This document shows positions 41,708 to 50,199 of a stretch of 64,000 nucleotides of DNA, one piece after another. Below the pieces are notes generated by a model. That model searched no databases and was not told the DNA's origin. It saw nothing but the letters and a program-made list of their open reading frames with translations. Made by a program: the position numbers and the translations under genes. This stretch comes from Myxococcus flavus (GTDB lineage: Bacteria > Myxococcota > Myxococcia > Myxococcales > Myxococcaceae): contig NZ_CP143624.1 of assembly GCF_050038885.1 (NCBI RefSeq), positions 2,852,001-2,916,000 on the forward strand, written 5' to 3'. The stretch's first letter is position 1. Each line of letters begins with the position of its first letter.

Positions 41708-43774
41708 TCAGCGGACCTCCGCCGCGGGGAGCGGCACGGCGGGAGCCTCCTTCGCGGTGGGCTCCGGCGAGCGCCAGGCGGCCCGCGCCGCGCGCACACC
41801 GAAGAGCACCGTGGCCACCACCAGCACCATGAACGCGCCGGTGAGGGTGGCATCCAGGTAGTCGTTGCCGATGATGCGCTCCATCTCCTCCACGGAGGCC
41901 GCGGGCGCCACCACCTGCCCCTGCGCCGCCGCGGCGGAGAACTGACGCGCGTGGGCCAGGAAGGAGACGCGCGGGTCCCCGCCGAACACCTTCTGCCAAC
42001 CCGCCGTCAGCGTGCAGAGGACCAGCCACGCGGCGGGCACCGCCGTCACCCAGGCGTAGCGCTCGCGCTTCATCTTCACCAGCACCACCGTCGCCAGGGT
42101 GAGCGCGATGGCGGCCAGCATCTGGTTGGCGATGCCGAACAGCGGCCACAGCGTGTTGATGCCGCCCAGCGGGTCCACCACGCCCTGGTAGAGGAAGTAG
42201 CCCCAGGCCGCCACGCAGAGGGCCGTGGCAATCATGTTCGCCGCCCACGACTCGGTGCGCTTCAGCGGGGCGTACACCAGGCCCGCCAGCTCCTGAATCA
42301 TGAAGCGGCCCACGCGCGTGCCCGCGTCCACCGTGGTGAGGATGAACAGCGCCTCGAAGAGGATGGCGTAGTGGTACCAGAAGGCCATCATCCCCTCGCC
42401 CGCCACCAGGCCGTGGAGAATCTGCGCCATGCCCACCGCCAGCGTCGGGGCGCCGCCCGCGCGCGACAGGATGGTGGACTCGCCGATGTCCCGGGCCGTC
42501 TGGCTGAGGACCTCCGGGGTGATGACGAAGCCCCACTGGCTGATGGTGCGCGCGGCCTCCTCCACCGTGGTGCCAATCACCGACGGCGGCGAGTTCATGG
42601 AGAAGTACACACCCGGCTCCAGCACCGAGGCGGCGATGAGCGCCATGATGGCGACGAAGGACTCCATCAGCATGGAGCCGTAGCCCACGATGCGAGCGTC
42701 GCCCTCGCTGGCCAGCATCTTCGGGGTGGTGCCGGACGAGATGAGCGAGTGCCACCCGGACACCGCGCCGCAGGCGATGGTGATGAACAGGAAGGGGAAC
42801 AGCCCGCCGGAGAACACGGGCCCCGAGCCGTCGATGAAGCGCGTCACCGCGGGCATCCGCAGCTCCGGCGCGGCCAGGACGATGCCCACCGCCAGCAGCA
42901 GCACGGTGCCAATCTTCAGGAAGGTGGACAGGTAGTCGCGAGGCGCCAGCAGCAGCCACACCGGCAGCACGGAGGCGCAGAAGCCGTAGGCGATGAGCAT
43001 CCACGCCAGCGCCCGGGCGTCGAAGGTGAACGCCGGGCCCCAGTCCGGGTGCTCGGCCACGTGGCCGCCCAGCCAGATGGACAGCATCAGCAGCACGAAG
43101 CCGGCGATGGAGACCTCCAGCACGCGGCCGGGGCGGAGGTAGCGGAGGTAGAGCCCCATCAGCACGGCGATGGGCATCGTCATCGCCACCGTGAAGGTGC
43201 CCCAGGGGCTGTGCGCCAGCGCCTTCACCACCACCAGCGCCAGCACGGCGAGGATGATCATCATGATCATCAACACGCCAATCATCGCCGTCACGCCGGC
43301 GGCGGGTCCCAGCTCCAGGCGCACCATGTCGCCCAGCGACTTGCCGTCGCGCCGCACGGAGAGGACCAGGATGACGAAGTCCTGCACCGCGCCGGCCAGC
43401 ACCGCGCCCACCAGAATCCACAGCGTGCCGGGCAGGTAGCCCATCTGCGCGGCCAGCACCGGGCCCACCAGCGGCCCCGCGCCGGCGATGGCGGCGAAGT
43501 GGTGGCCGAACAACACCCACCTGTCCGTGGGCACGAAGTCCAAACCGTCGTTGCGGAGGTGGGCGGGGGTGGCGCGCAGGGGGTCCACGCGCAGCGCCTT
43601 GCGCGCCACGAAGCTTCCGTAGAAGCGGTAGCCGATGAGGTAGACGGAGACGGACGCCACCACCAGCCAGATGGCGTTGATGCTCTCGCCCCGATGCAGG
43701 GCCACCGTGCCCAGGCTCACCGCGCCCACGATGGCGAGCAGCACCCAGCCCAACTTCCGCGCGACTCCGCCCAT
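41708..43774 (-). CDS. cstA: CstA-family pyruvate/peptide transporter
   Basis: 688 residues (E. coli CstA 701) with about 16 membrane helices. Diagnostic segments are NDGLDFVPTDRWVLFGHHFA, IAGAGPLVGPVLAAQMGYLP and WILVGAVLAGAVQDFV, then SGWHSLISSGTTPKML. CstA is a carbon-starvation-induced carrier, now known to import pyruvate and proposed earlier for peptides. GGAGG lies six bases before the ATG. The ybdD-like gene follows after one base. No CRP or BtsR-type regulator is adjacent. Confidence 0.93.
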   Translation of the reverse strand: MGGVARKLGWVLLAIVGAVSLGTVALHRGESINAIWLVVASVSVYLIGYRFYGSFVARKALRVDPLRATPAHLRNDGLDFVPTDRWVLFGHHFAAIAGAGPLVGPVLAAQMGYLPGTLWILVGAVLAGAVQDFVILVLSVRRDGKSLGDMVRLELGPAAGVTAMIGVLMIMMIILAVLALVVVKALAHSPWGTFTVAMTMPIAVLMGLYLRYLRPGRVLEVSIAGFVLLMLSIWLGGHVAEHPDWGPAFTFDARALAWMLIAYGFCASVLPVWLLLAPRDYLSTFLKIGTVLLLAVGIVLAAPELRMPAVTRFIDGSGPVFSGGLFPFLFITIACGAVSGWHSLISSGTTPKMLASEGDARIVGYGSMLMESFVAIMALIAASVLEPGVYFSMNSPPSVIGTTVEEAARTISQWGFVITPEVLSQTARDIGESTILSRAGGAPTLAVGMAQILHGLVAGEGMMAFWYHYAILFEALFILTTVDAGTRVGRFMIQELAGLVYAPLKRTESWAANMIATALCVAAWGYFLYQGVVDPLGGINTLWPLFGIANQMLAAIALTLATVVLVKMKRERYAWVTAVPAAWLVLCTLTAGWQKVFGGDPRVSFLAHARQFSAAAAQGQVVAPAASVEEMERIIGNDYLDATLTGAFMVLVVATVLFGVRAARAAWRSPEPTAKEAPAVPLPAAEVR

Positions 43775-43948
43775 GCATGCCTCCGTACGGCCGCGCCCGC
43801 CCCGTCGCGAACGGTGCGGGCCAGCTGTGACGGTCGGCTATAGCCTGAGCTGTACGGGTCGCGTGACAGATGCCGGGCGCCGAGTGTCGTCCGTCAACAC
43901 GGACTCACCACGCGTCCCGGATGCCCCGTGAAGCCCTCCGCGGGCGCG

Positions 43949-44332
43949 CTACGGGACCTGCTGCGCCGCGGGCACCGCGCGATTCACCTCCCCGGAGCCC
44001 ATGCCACCGGCGCGGGCGCGCTCCAGGTGCGGAGCCAGCCTTCCGGCGGCCATCAGCCCCGCCATCCGGAAGTCGGAGATGAGCGACCAGAGCGGGTACT
44101 TGAACGACGCCGGCTTGTTCCGCTCGATGACGAAGTGGCTGAACCACGCGAAGCCGTAGGCGGCCACCAGCGCGGCCGGCACCAGCGCGGCGCGGCCCGT
44201 GGCGGCGGCCGTCACGCCCAACCCCACCCCCAGCGTGGTGCCCGTGAAGTGAAGCCAGCGCGTGGAGGGCAGCGCGTGCTCCCGCAGGTAGAACGGCCAG
44301 AACTCGGCATAGGTCTCGATGCGGTCGGACAT
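43949..44332 (-). CDS. Mpo1-like (DUF962) membrane protein
   Basis: 127 residues. FWPFYLREHALPSTRWLHFT and FVIERNKPASFKYPLWSLIS with the following DFRM are the DUF962 signature, with two short membrane hairpins between. Yeast Mpo1 is an iron-dependent dioxygenase in fatty-acid alpha-oxidation, and the conserved His residues (His19, His28, His86) fit metal binding. The bacterial role is untested. It ends in a Gly/Ala-rich tail and is divergent from the gene at 44516. Confidence 0.88.
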   Translation of the reverse strand: MSDRIETYAEFWPFYLREHALPSTRWLHFTGTTLGVGLGVTAAATGRAALVPAALVAAYGFAWFSHFVIERNKPASFKYPLWSLISDFRMAGLMAAGRLAPHLERARAGGMGSGEVNRAVPAAQQVP

Positions 44333-44515
44333 GATGTGAAGTTAGGGCGCCAGGGCGGCCCCCCGTCAACCCACCCCGAGGCCACAGCGTGTAGGCATGG
44401 ACAGGCCCGGGTACGCCTCGCACGTCCACCGGCCGGGCAAGCCGTCCAGCAGACATCATGTTTTCCACCGCGATGCCGCTCATCGGTGTCGGGGCCTGCG
44501 CGCGCCGCGCAGGTC

Positions 44516-45619
44516 ATGAAAGACTCCAGGCCGATGACGGAATGGACGCCCAAGCCGAACCCCGCGGTCGACCTGCGGACGCTGGCCCTCAGTCCGGAAG
44601 AGGGCTTCGTGCTCTCGCGCCTGGATGGTGCCACGCCCGCCAGGAACCTGCCCGCGCTGACGGGACTGCCGCCGGAGCGGCTGCGGACCATCCTGTCCCG
44701 GCTCGTCACGCAGGGCGCCATCCTGCCCACCCCGGCTCCGGGCCCGGCGGCAGAGCCCCCTCCCGTCGCCTTCGAGCCGCAGCGCGTCACCGCCGCCACT
44801 CCGGCGGCGCCCACCGAGGAGGAGCTCCCCGTCCTCGACTTGACGCAGCAGGACGCGGAGGCCGCCGACGCCGTGCCGGAGGACGGGCCCGAGGCCGAGG
44901 ACGAACCCGAAGCCGCGCTGGGCAACTACCGCCAGCTCTTCGAGTTGCGGCTCCATCCCCTCCCCGAGGATCAGCGCGTCGCCCACGCCCACGCGGCGGA
45001 GGACCCCGTCCTCTCCGCGCTGTGCTTCGACCCGGTGCCCGCCGTCATCAAGGCCGTGCTGGAGAACGCGCGCACGGGCCTGACCCACGCGCGGCTGGTG
45101 GCGCGCTACCACCGCAACCCCGTGGGCCTGGAGGCGCTCTGTGCCCGCGCGGCCTTCGCGGCGGACACGGGCGTGCGGCGCTGGCTGGTGCGCAACCCGC
45201 AGCTCCCGGCCAGCCTCTTCCGGCGGCTGTGGAGCGCGCGCCGGCTCATGGAGCTGCACAAGGTGGGCAACGACCGCGACGTGCCGGAGTCCACGCGGCG
45301 CTCGGCGCGTGAGGTGCTGCGGCAGCGCTTCGCCAGCGGCCCCGCCGAGGAGAAGGTGGAGCTCATCCTCAACACGGAGGGCCGCGCGCTGGCGGCGCTC
45401 ATCGGCCTGCCGGTGGACGGGAAGACGGCGTCGCTCCTGTGCGGCCGTACCTACCGCTCGCCCATGCTCATCCAGAACATCGCCCGCTGGAGCGCGGCCC
45501 CGCCGGCCCTCATCGCGCACCTGCTGAAGCAGGAAGCGGTGCGGCGCCAGCCCCAGCTGCGCATGCTGCTCGCCCGCCACCCCAACGCCCCGGCGGACGT
45601 GAAGCGCGGCGGCGCCTGA
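44516..45619 (+). CDS. Hypothetical protein with winged-helix-like N-domain
   Basis: 367 residues (361 if the ATG at 44534 is used, which has AGG five bases upstream). The first 65 residues (LSPEEGFVLSRLDGATPARN, LTGLPPERLRTILSRLVTQG) look like a small helical, winged-helix-type domain that I associate with many myxobacterial signalling proteins. A Pro/Glu-rich linker (about 65-135) leads to a helical C-half with repeat-like segments (SALCFDPVPAVIKAVLENAR, RWLVRNPQLPASLFRRLW, LLARHPNAPADVKR), reminiscent of leucine-rich-variant or HEAT repeats. No catalytic motif is seen. Confidence 0.7.
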   Translation: MKDSRPMTEWTPKPNPAVDLRTLALSPEEGFVLSRLDGATPARNLPALTGLPPERLRTILSRLVTQGAILPTPAPGPAAEPPPVAFEPQRVTAATPAAPTEEELPVLDLTQQDAEAADAVPEDGPEAEDEPEAALGNYRQLFELRLHPLPEDQRVAHAHAAEDPVLSALCFDPVPAVIKAVLENARTGLTHARLVARYHRNPVGLEALCARAAFAADTGVRRWLVRNPQLPASLFRRLWSARRLMELHKVGNDRDVPESTRRSAREVLRQRFASGPAEEKVELILNTEGRALAALIGLPVDGKTASLLCGRTYRSPMLIQNIARWSAAPPALIAHLLKQEAVRRQPQLRMLLARHPNAPADVKRGGA

Positions 45620-45622
45620 GCC

Positions 45623-45976
45623 TCACGCGGACTTGCGCTTGCGCGCGGCGGCGGGCTTCACGTCCACCCAGCGCTCCGCCCACTTGCTCAGCTCGTCGAC
45701 GACCTTCCAGAGCGCCTGCCCCTTCTCCGTGAGCTGGTACTCCACGCGGACGGGAGGCCCCGGGTCCACGTTTCGCGTCACCACCCCCTCGGCCTCCAGC
45801 TCCTTGAGCCGCTCCGACAGGACGCGCTCGCTGATGGTGCCAATCGCCTCGCTCAGCGCGCCGAAGCGGTGAGGCCCCGCCAGCAGGAGGCGCAGGATGA
45901 GCCCCGTCCAGCGTTTTCCCATCAGCTCGCTGGCTTTCTCGTACCGCGCACAGCGGGGTGTCAGCGCGTGCTCCAT
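45623..45976 (-). CDS. HxlR-family transcriptional regulator
   Basis: 117 residues, with GGAGG five bases before the ATG. CARYEKASELMGKRWTGLIL is the HxlR opening and holds the conserved Cys. The winged helix continues with GPHRFGALSEAIGTISERVL, LKELEAEGVVTR, and YQLTEKGQAL. HxlR proteins are often redox- or quinone-sensing repressors of nearby reductases. The divergent nitroreductase gene and the palindrome between them suggest that target. The stop lies three bases from the end of the convergent hypothetical gene. Confidence 0.92.
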   Translation of the reverse strand: MEHALTPRCARYEKASELMGKRWTGLILRLLLAGPHRFGALSEAIGTISERVLSERLKELEAEGVVTRNVDPGPPVRVEYQLTEKGQALWKVVDELSKWAERWVDVKPAAARKRKSA

Positions 45977-46036
45977 GGTGCCTCCGCGCCCAATATAGCG
46001 AGCCCCCCGGCCGCCGGCATCGGAACGCCCAGTCAC

Positions 46037-46053
46037 TTACTTTTTGGAAGTAA
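46037..46053. promoter_or_regulatory. Operator-like palindrome for the HxlR regulator
   Basis: TTACTT (46037-46042) and AAGTAA (46048-46053) are exact reverse complements separated by TTTGG. The site lies in the 169-base gap between the divergent hxlR-like and nitroreductase genes and is unusually AT-rich. HxlR-type operators of the form TACTT-N-AAGTA are known, so this is the likely binding site. Confidence 0.6.
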
Positions 46054-46145
46054 CTTGCACGATAAAAGTCCCACCGTTACCTGGGAGGCGTGGCGACGGC
46101 CCCCCAGCGGCCGTGCGCCGGACCTCTCCAGGAAGGGACACGCCC

Positions 46146-46748
46146 ATGACGACGCAGCAGGCCCGCCTCGACGACACCGCGCTCGACCAGCTCTTTCTCA
46201 ACGCCCGCACCCACAACGCGTGGCTCGACAAGCCGGTGGCGGACGACGTGCTCCAGCAGCTCTACGCGCTCACCCGGATGGCGCCCACGGCGGCCAACTC
46301 GCAGCCGGTGCGCATCGTCTTCGTGAAGAGCCGCGAGGCGAAGGAGCGGCTCAAGCCCGCCCTGTCCCCGGGCAACGTGGACAAGACGATGAACGCGCCG
46401 GTGACGGCCATCATCGCGTACGACACCGAGTTCTACGAGAAGCTGCCCCAGCTCTTCCCCGCGCGCGACATGAAGTCGGGCATCGCGAGCCGGCCTCCCG
46501 AGGTCCGCGAGAAGATGGCCTACATGAACAGCTCGCTGCAGGGCGGCTACTTCATCCTCGCCGCGCGGGCGCTGGGGCTGGACTGCGGCCCCATGGCCGG
46601 CTTCGACAACGCGCTGGTGGACGCGGCGTTCTTCCCGGACGGGAAGTGGAGGTCCAACTTCCTCGTCAACCTCGGCTACGGCGACGCGGAGAAGCTCTTC
46701 CCGCGCAACCCGCGCCTGGACTTCAGCGAGGCGTGCCGCATCGAGTAG
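46146..46748 (+). CDS. Nitroreductase-family protein (malonic semialdehyde reductase-like)
   Basis: 200 residues, an FMN-dependent fold. Family blocks are ARTHNAWLDKPV, YALTRMAPTAANSQPVRIVF and LQGGYFILAARALGLDCGPM, then GFDNALVDAAFF and VNLGYGD. It is closest in layout to the RutE/HadB group that reduces malonic semialdehyde or nitro and quinone compounds. No other rut genes are nearby, so a detoxification role under HxlR control is more likely. GGAAGGG is about eight bases before the ATG. Confidence 0.9.
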   Translation: MTTQQARLDDTALDQLFLNARTHNAWLDKPVADDVLQQLYALTRMAPTAANSQPVRIVFVKSREAKERLKPALSPGNVDKTMNAPVTAIIAYDTEFYEKLPQLFPARDMKSGIASRPPEVREKMAYMNSSLQGGYFILAARALGLDCGPMAGFDNALVDAAFFPDGKWRSNFLVNLGYGDAEKLFPRNPRLDFSEACRIE

Positions 46749-46769
46749 CGCCGGGCGCCTCCGCCGCGC

Positions 46770-47540
46770 TCAGGCCCGCCGCGCCGTGAGGATGGGCTGA
46801 TGGAAGCCCGTCTCCTCCGGCGTGTACCACCGCGTGTCCACCAGCCCCGCGCGCGTCAGCGCGTGCTCCAGCTCCACGCGCTGGAGCACGCGGTACATGC
46901 CGGTGTGCTCGGTGGCCTGCCAGCCCTTGCCCTCCGGGCGCAGGATGAACTGGTGCACCGTGTACGTGCGCCCGTCCGCGGCCCAGTCCCAGATTTGGAA
47001 GAGGATGCGGCGGCCCTCGGGCGTCTCCAGCAGCCGCTCCGAGGTGAAGCGCGGCTGGCGCTCCACCAGTGCGTCGGTGTCGCGGACGCTCAGCACCACC
47101 AGCCCGCCCGGCGCCAGCTTCGACGCCATGGCACGCGCGGCCGCGTCCAGGTCCGCGTCCGTCAGCAGGTGCGTCACCGCGTTGTCCATGGCGAGCACCA
47201 CCGGGAAGGTGCCCTCCACCTGCGCGCCCAGCGTGCGCAGGTCCGCCACGCCCGTGGTGAGCTGCACGTTCATCGCGCGGGCCTCGCGCTCGGCGCGCGC
47301 CACGGCGGCGGGGCTCAGGTCGGTGGCGTGGACGGTGTAGCCCCGGCCGGCCAGTCCCAGCGCCTGCGTGCCAATGCCACACGCGCAGTCCAGCACCCGC
47401 CGCGGCGGCGGCGCGTCGCAGCGGCGCAGCAGCGCGTCCAGCATGGCCCCCTGCCGCTCCACGGCCTGGGGCCAGTTGGCGAAGAGCAGGTGGTACTCCT
47501 CCGCCATGCCCTCGTAGAAGCCCAGCGCGAGGTCCGTCAT
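46770..47540 (-). CDS. SAM-dependent methyltransferase
   Basis: 256 residues from the ATG at 47538-47540. Motif I is VLDCACGIGTQALGLAGRGY, with TDLSPAAVARA as motif II and LAMDNAVTHLL as the post-I acidic segment. The pattern (DNxxxHL, LxPGGxLVLSVRD) resembles glycine/sarcosine-type N-methyltransferases, but the substrate is not certain. A GTG at 47582 overlaps the upstream thioesterase stop (GTGA), which would add 14 residues. A GGGAGGGG motif between the two starts sits near a CTG codon, so the true start is unclear. Confidence 0.85.
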   Translation of the reverse strand: MTDLALGFYEGMAEEYHLLFANWPQAVERQGAMLDALLRRCDAPPPRRVLDCACGIGTQALGLAGRGYTVHATDLSPAAVARAEREARAMNVQLTTGVADLRTLGAQVEGTFPVVLAMDNAVTHLLTDADLDAAARAMASKLAPGGLVVLSVRDTDALVERQPRFTSERLLETPEGRRILFQIWDWAADGRTYTVHQFILRPEGKGWQATEHTGMYRVLQRVELEHALTRAGLVDTRWYTPEETGFHQPILTARRA

Positions 47541-47578
47541 GCGCGGTGTCGGCGTCTCGGACAGAAGCGTCCCCTCCC

Positions 47579-48043
47579 TCACGTGCTGAAGGAACGCCCC
47601 TCGAGCGCCTCGATGGCCGCGCGGATGGCCGCGGGCACGGGGACCTTCTCGTGGGTCGCGTAGCGCAGGGTGACGACGACGCAGCTTCCCCGGGTGTAGA
47701 GGACGCCATCGTCCTCCCCGGCCACCGCGTGCTCCAGCGTGATGGACGAGTTGCCGATGCGGGTGGCGCGGCAGCCCGCCACCAGGCGCGTGGGGAAGAG
47801 GATGGGACGCAGGTACTCCGCGTTCGTGGCGGCAAGAATGGGCCCCACGCCGTCCCGGGTCGTCCGGTCGTCTCCCGCGCCCGACGGGCCCGTCAGGCCG
47901 ATGCGCGCGAAGTACTGGATGCGGGCGGTCTCGAACCAGGTGAAGGTGCGCGTGTTGTTGGCGTGGCCGAAGGCGTCCATCTCCCCCCAGTGGAGGGGAA
48001 AGGAGACGACCACCGGGAAGTCCTTGAGCGGTGAATCCGGCAT
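47579..48043 (-). CDS. Acyl-CoA thioesterase (4HBT hot-dog fold)
   Basis: 154 residues. PLHWGEMDAFGHANNTRTFT is the 4HBT signature with the catalytic Asp in the MDAFGH segment. WFETARIQYFARIGL and EYLRPILFPTRL follow as in YbgC/FcbC-type enzymes. They hydrolyse acyl-CoA thioesters in the cytosol. There is a weak ribosome site before the ATG at 48041-48043. The stop overlaps the possible GTG start of the methyltransferase gene, so the two are probably cotranscribed. Confidence 0.88.
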   Translation of the reverse strand: MPDSPLKDFPVVVSFPLHWGEMDAFGHANNTRTFTWFETARIQYFARIGLTGPSGAGDDRTTRDGVGPILAATNAEYLRPILFPTRLVAGCRATRIGNSSITLEHAVAGEDDGVLYTRGSCVVVTLRYATHEKVPVPAAIRAAIEALEGRSFST

Positions 48044-48222
48044 GGCGCCAGGGTGCCCCAGCCGGAGCCCCCTGGGAACCGCGAACCGCGCCCGCCTGGC
48101 CTGCAGGCGAGCGCCTTCGCCGTGGTAATCCAGGACTGCCATGCGTTCACGATTCCGCACCTCCTCGCCCGCGGCCCCCGGGCTCATCGTCCTCCCCTGC
48201 CTTCGCCTGGAGCAGCGCCCCC

Positions 48223-50049
48223 ATGGCCGCTGAGCGCGAGCAGCCGGTCCCGGAGCGCGAGGAACGCATCGAGGAAGCACCGCGCCCCTACGCGGTGTCG
48301 TCGCGTGAAGGCCCGCCGCGCTCCGACCCGAGCCTGACGGCGCGGCAGCAGAAGCGGGCGGACATGGTGCGCTGGCTGCACCCGGCACAGTTGCTGCGCA
48401 CGGGCCTGGATGCACTGGTGGCGGCCGTCTTCGGCGCGCGCGCGGACCACCGGCTCATCGAAGCCGTGGTGCGGCCCCAGCCGCCCTACTTCGACTACTC
48501 GCAGGAGCCGGTGACGGAGAGCGGCTTCTGGCTCGACTACGTGTCGGACACCGGCGACGGCTGGAACTCCACCTACGCGGTGGCGCGGCTGCTGGCGCTG
48601 CCCGAGCTGGCACTGACCGTGCGCGGCGAGCCCCCCACGCAATCCCACGTCACGCTGCGAGGCCGGCTGCTCGTCTTCGGCGGCGACGGCGTGTACCCCG
48701 GCGCCAGCCGCGAGGTGTACGACGAGCGGCTCGTCCAGCCCTACGAAGCGGCGATGCGCCGCTCGCACGCGCCCAGCCCCGACCTGTTCGTGATTCCGGG
48801 CAACCATGACTGGTACGACGGGCTCGGGGCCTTCCTGCGGCTGTTCTGCGCCAACCGGTGGATTGCGGGCCGCCGCACGCGGCAGAGCCGCAGCTACTTC
48901 GCCCTGAAGCTGCCGCAACGCTGGTGGCTCGTCGGCACCGACGTGCAGCTCAACAGCGACATCGACGTACCGCAGGTGGAGTACTTCCGCGAGGTGGCCA
49001 CGCACATGGGCCCCGACGACCGCATCATCCTCTGCAACGCGGAGCCCGCGTGGATTCTGGCGGCCACGCAGCGGCGCAAGGGCAGCTACCTGGAGAACAA
49101 CCTGGAGTACCTCCAGGAGAAGGTGTTCGGCCGCCGCATCAACGTCTTCCTCGCGGGGGATTTGCACCACTACCGGCGGCACGAGGACGCGGGCGGCCGG
49201 CAGAAAATCACCGCGGGCGGTGGCGGCGCCTTCCTCCACCCCACGCACGCGCCCTCCGCCCACGTCCTGCGGGACGGCTACACGCTGCAGAAGAGCTTCC
49301 CGGACGAGTGGACGTCGCGGCGGCTCGCGCGGCAGAACCTGCTCCTCATCCGCCACAGCCCGCTCTTCGGTCTGATGACGGGCGCGCTGTACCTGCTGCT
49401 CGCGCTGGCGGCCTACGCGGAGGTGGGCTCGTTCGGGCTATCGCAGCTTCCGGAGGTCATCCTGGCGGTGGCCAACAGCATGGTGGCCCGGCCGTGGACG
49501 CTGGCGCTGGGCCTGGCCACCATCGGCGGGCTCATCGGCCTGGCGGACTCGGCCTTCGGCAAGTGGCGCACCCTGGCGGGCACGCTCCACGGGCTCGCGC
49601 ACATCACCGCCGCCTTCTTCGTGGCCTGGGGCGCCACCTACTTCACCGTGAGCGGCCTGGGCGTGTGTCCGGAGCTGGCGGCGGACGGCATCCACTGCGA
49701 GGCGGGCTGGTGGCACCTGGCGGGCAAGTTCCTGCTGTCCTCCGGCTTCACCTTCCTGGGCGGGTTCCTGGTGGGCCCCTTCGTCATGGGCCTGTACCTG
49801 TGGCTGAGCGTGAACCGCTTCGGCGCCCACTCCAACGAGGCGTTCATCTCGCTGGCCTTGCCCGACTGGAAGAACTTCCTGCGGCTGCGCATCGGTGAAG
49901 ACGGACGGCTCACCGTGTTCCCCGTGGGCCTCGAGCGGGTGCCCCGCAGGTGGAAGGAGACCCACGCGGGGCCCTATTCGCCCGCCTTCGACCCGGACGA
50001 CCCGAAGGCCACCGAGCCCCAGCTCATCGAGCCCCCCATCCGCGTGTGA
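48223..50049 (+). CDS. Membrane metallophosphoesterase
   Basis: 608 residues. The first 300 hold a calcineurin-like phosphoesterase domain: GGDGVYPGAS, VIPGNHDWYDG (metal-binding Asn-His-Asp) and FLAGDLHHYRRHED. Four or five membrane helices follow (about 385-555: LMTGALYLLLALAAYAEVG, FFVAWGATYFTVSGLG and FLGGFLVGPFVMGLYLWL), then a cytosolic-style tail. The enzyme domain comes before the helices with no signal peptide, so it probably faces the cytosol. The substrate is unknown; nucleotides and phospholipids are possible. The ATG at 48223 is chosen because the upstream frame is Pro/Arg-rich noise. Confidence 0.82.
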   Translation: MAAEREQPVPEREERIEEAPRPYAVSSREGPPRSDPSLTARQQKRADMVRWLHPAQLLRTGLDALVAAVFGARADHRLIEAVVRPQPPYFDYSQEPVTESGFWLDYVSDTGDGWNSTYAVARLLALPELALTVRGEPPTQSHVTLRGRLLVFGGDGVYPGASREVYDERLVQPYEAAMRRSHAPSPDLFVIPGNHDWYDGLGAFLRLFCANRWIAGRRTRQSRSYFALKLPQRWWLVGTDVQLNSDIDVPQVEYFREVATHMGPDDRIILCNAEPAWILAATQRRKGSYLENNLEYLQEKVFGRRINVFLAGDLHHYRRHEDAGGRQKITAGGGGAFLHPTHAPSAHVLRDGYTLQKSFPDEWTSRRLARQNLLLIRHSPLFGLMTGALYLLLALAAYAEVGSFGLSQLPEVILAVANSMVARPWTLALGLATIGGLIGLADSAFGKWRTLAGTLHGLAHITAAFFVAWGATYFTVSGLGVCPELAADGIHCEAGWWHLAGKFLLSSGFTFLGGFLVGPFVMGLYLWLSVNRFGAHSNEAFISLALPDWKNFLRLRIGEDGRLTVFPVGLERVPRRWKETHAGPYSPAFDPDDPKATEPQLIEPPIRV

Positions 50050-50199
50050 CGCGGGGTCCGGGCCGCACCCGCCCGTGTCCTCAGCCTTCCACCATCGATG
50101 AGGTCAGCGAGCTCCGCCAGACGCTGGCGTGTGGCGCTGACCCGCAAGAACACCGATGGGAGGAGACTTCCGCGGTACACGGGCCGGCGTGAACGGCCG

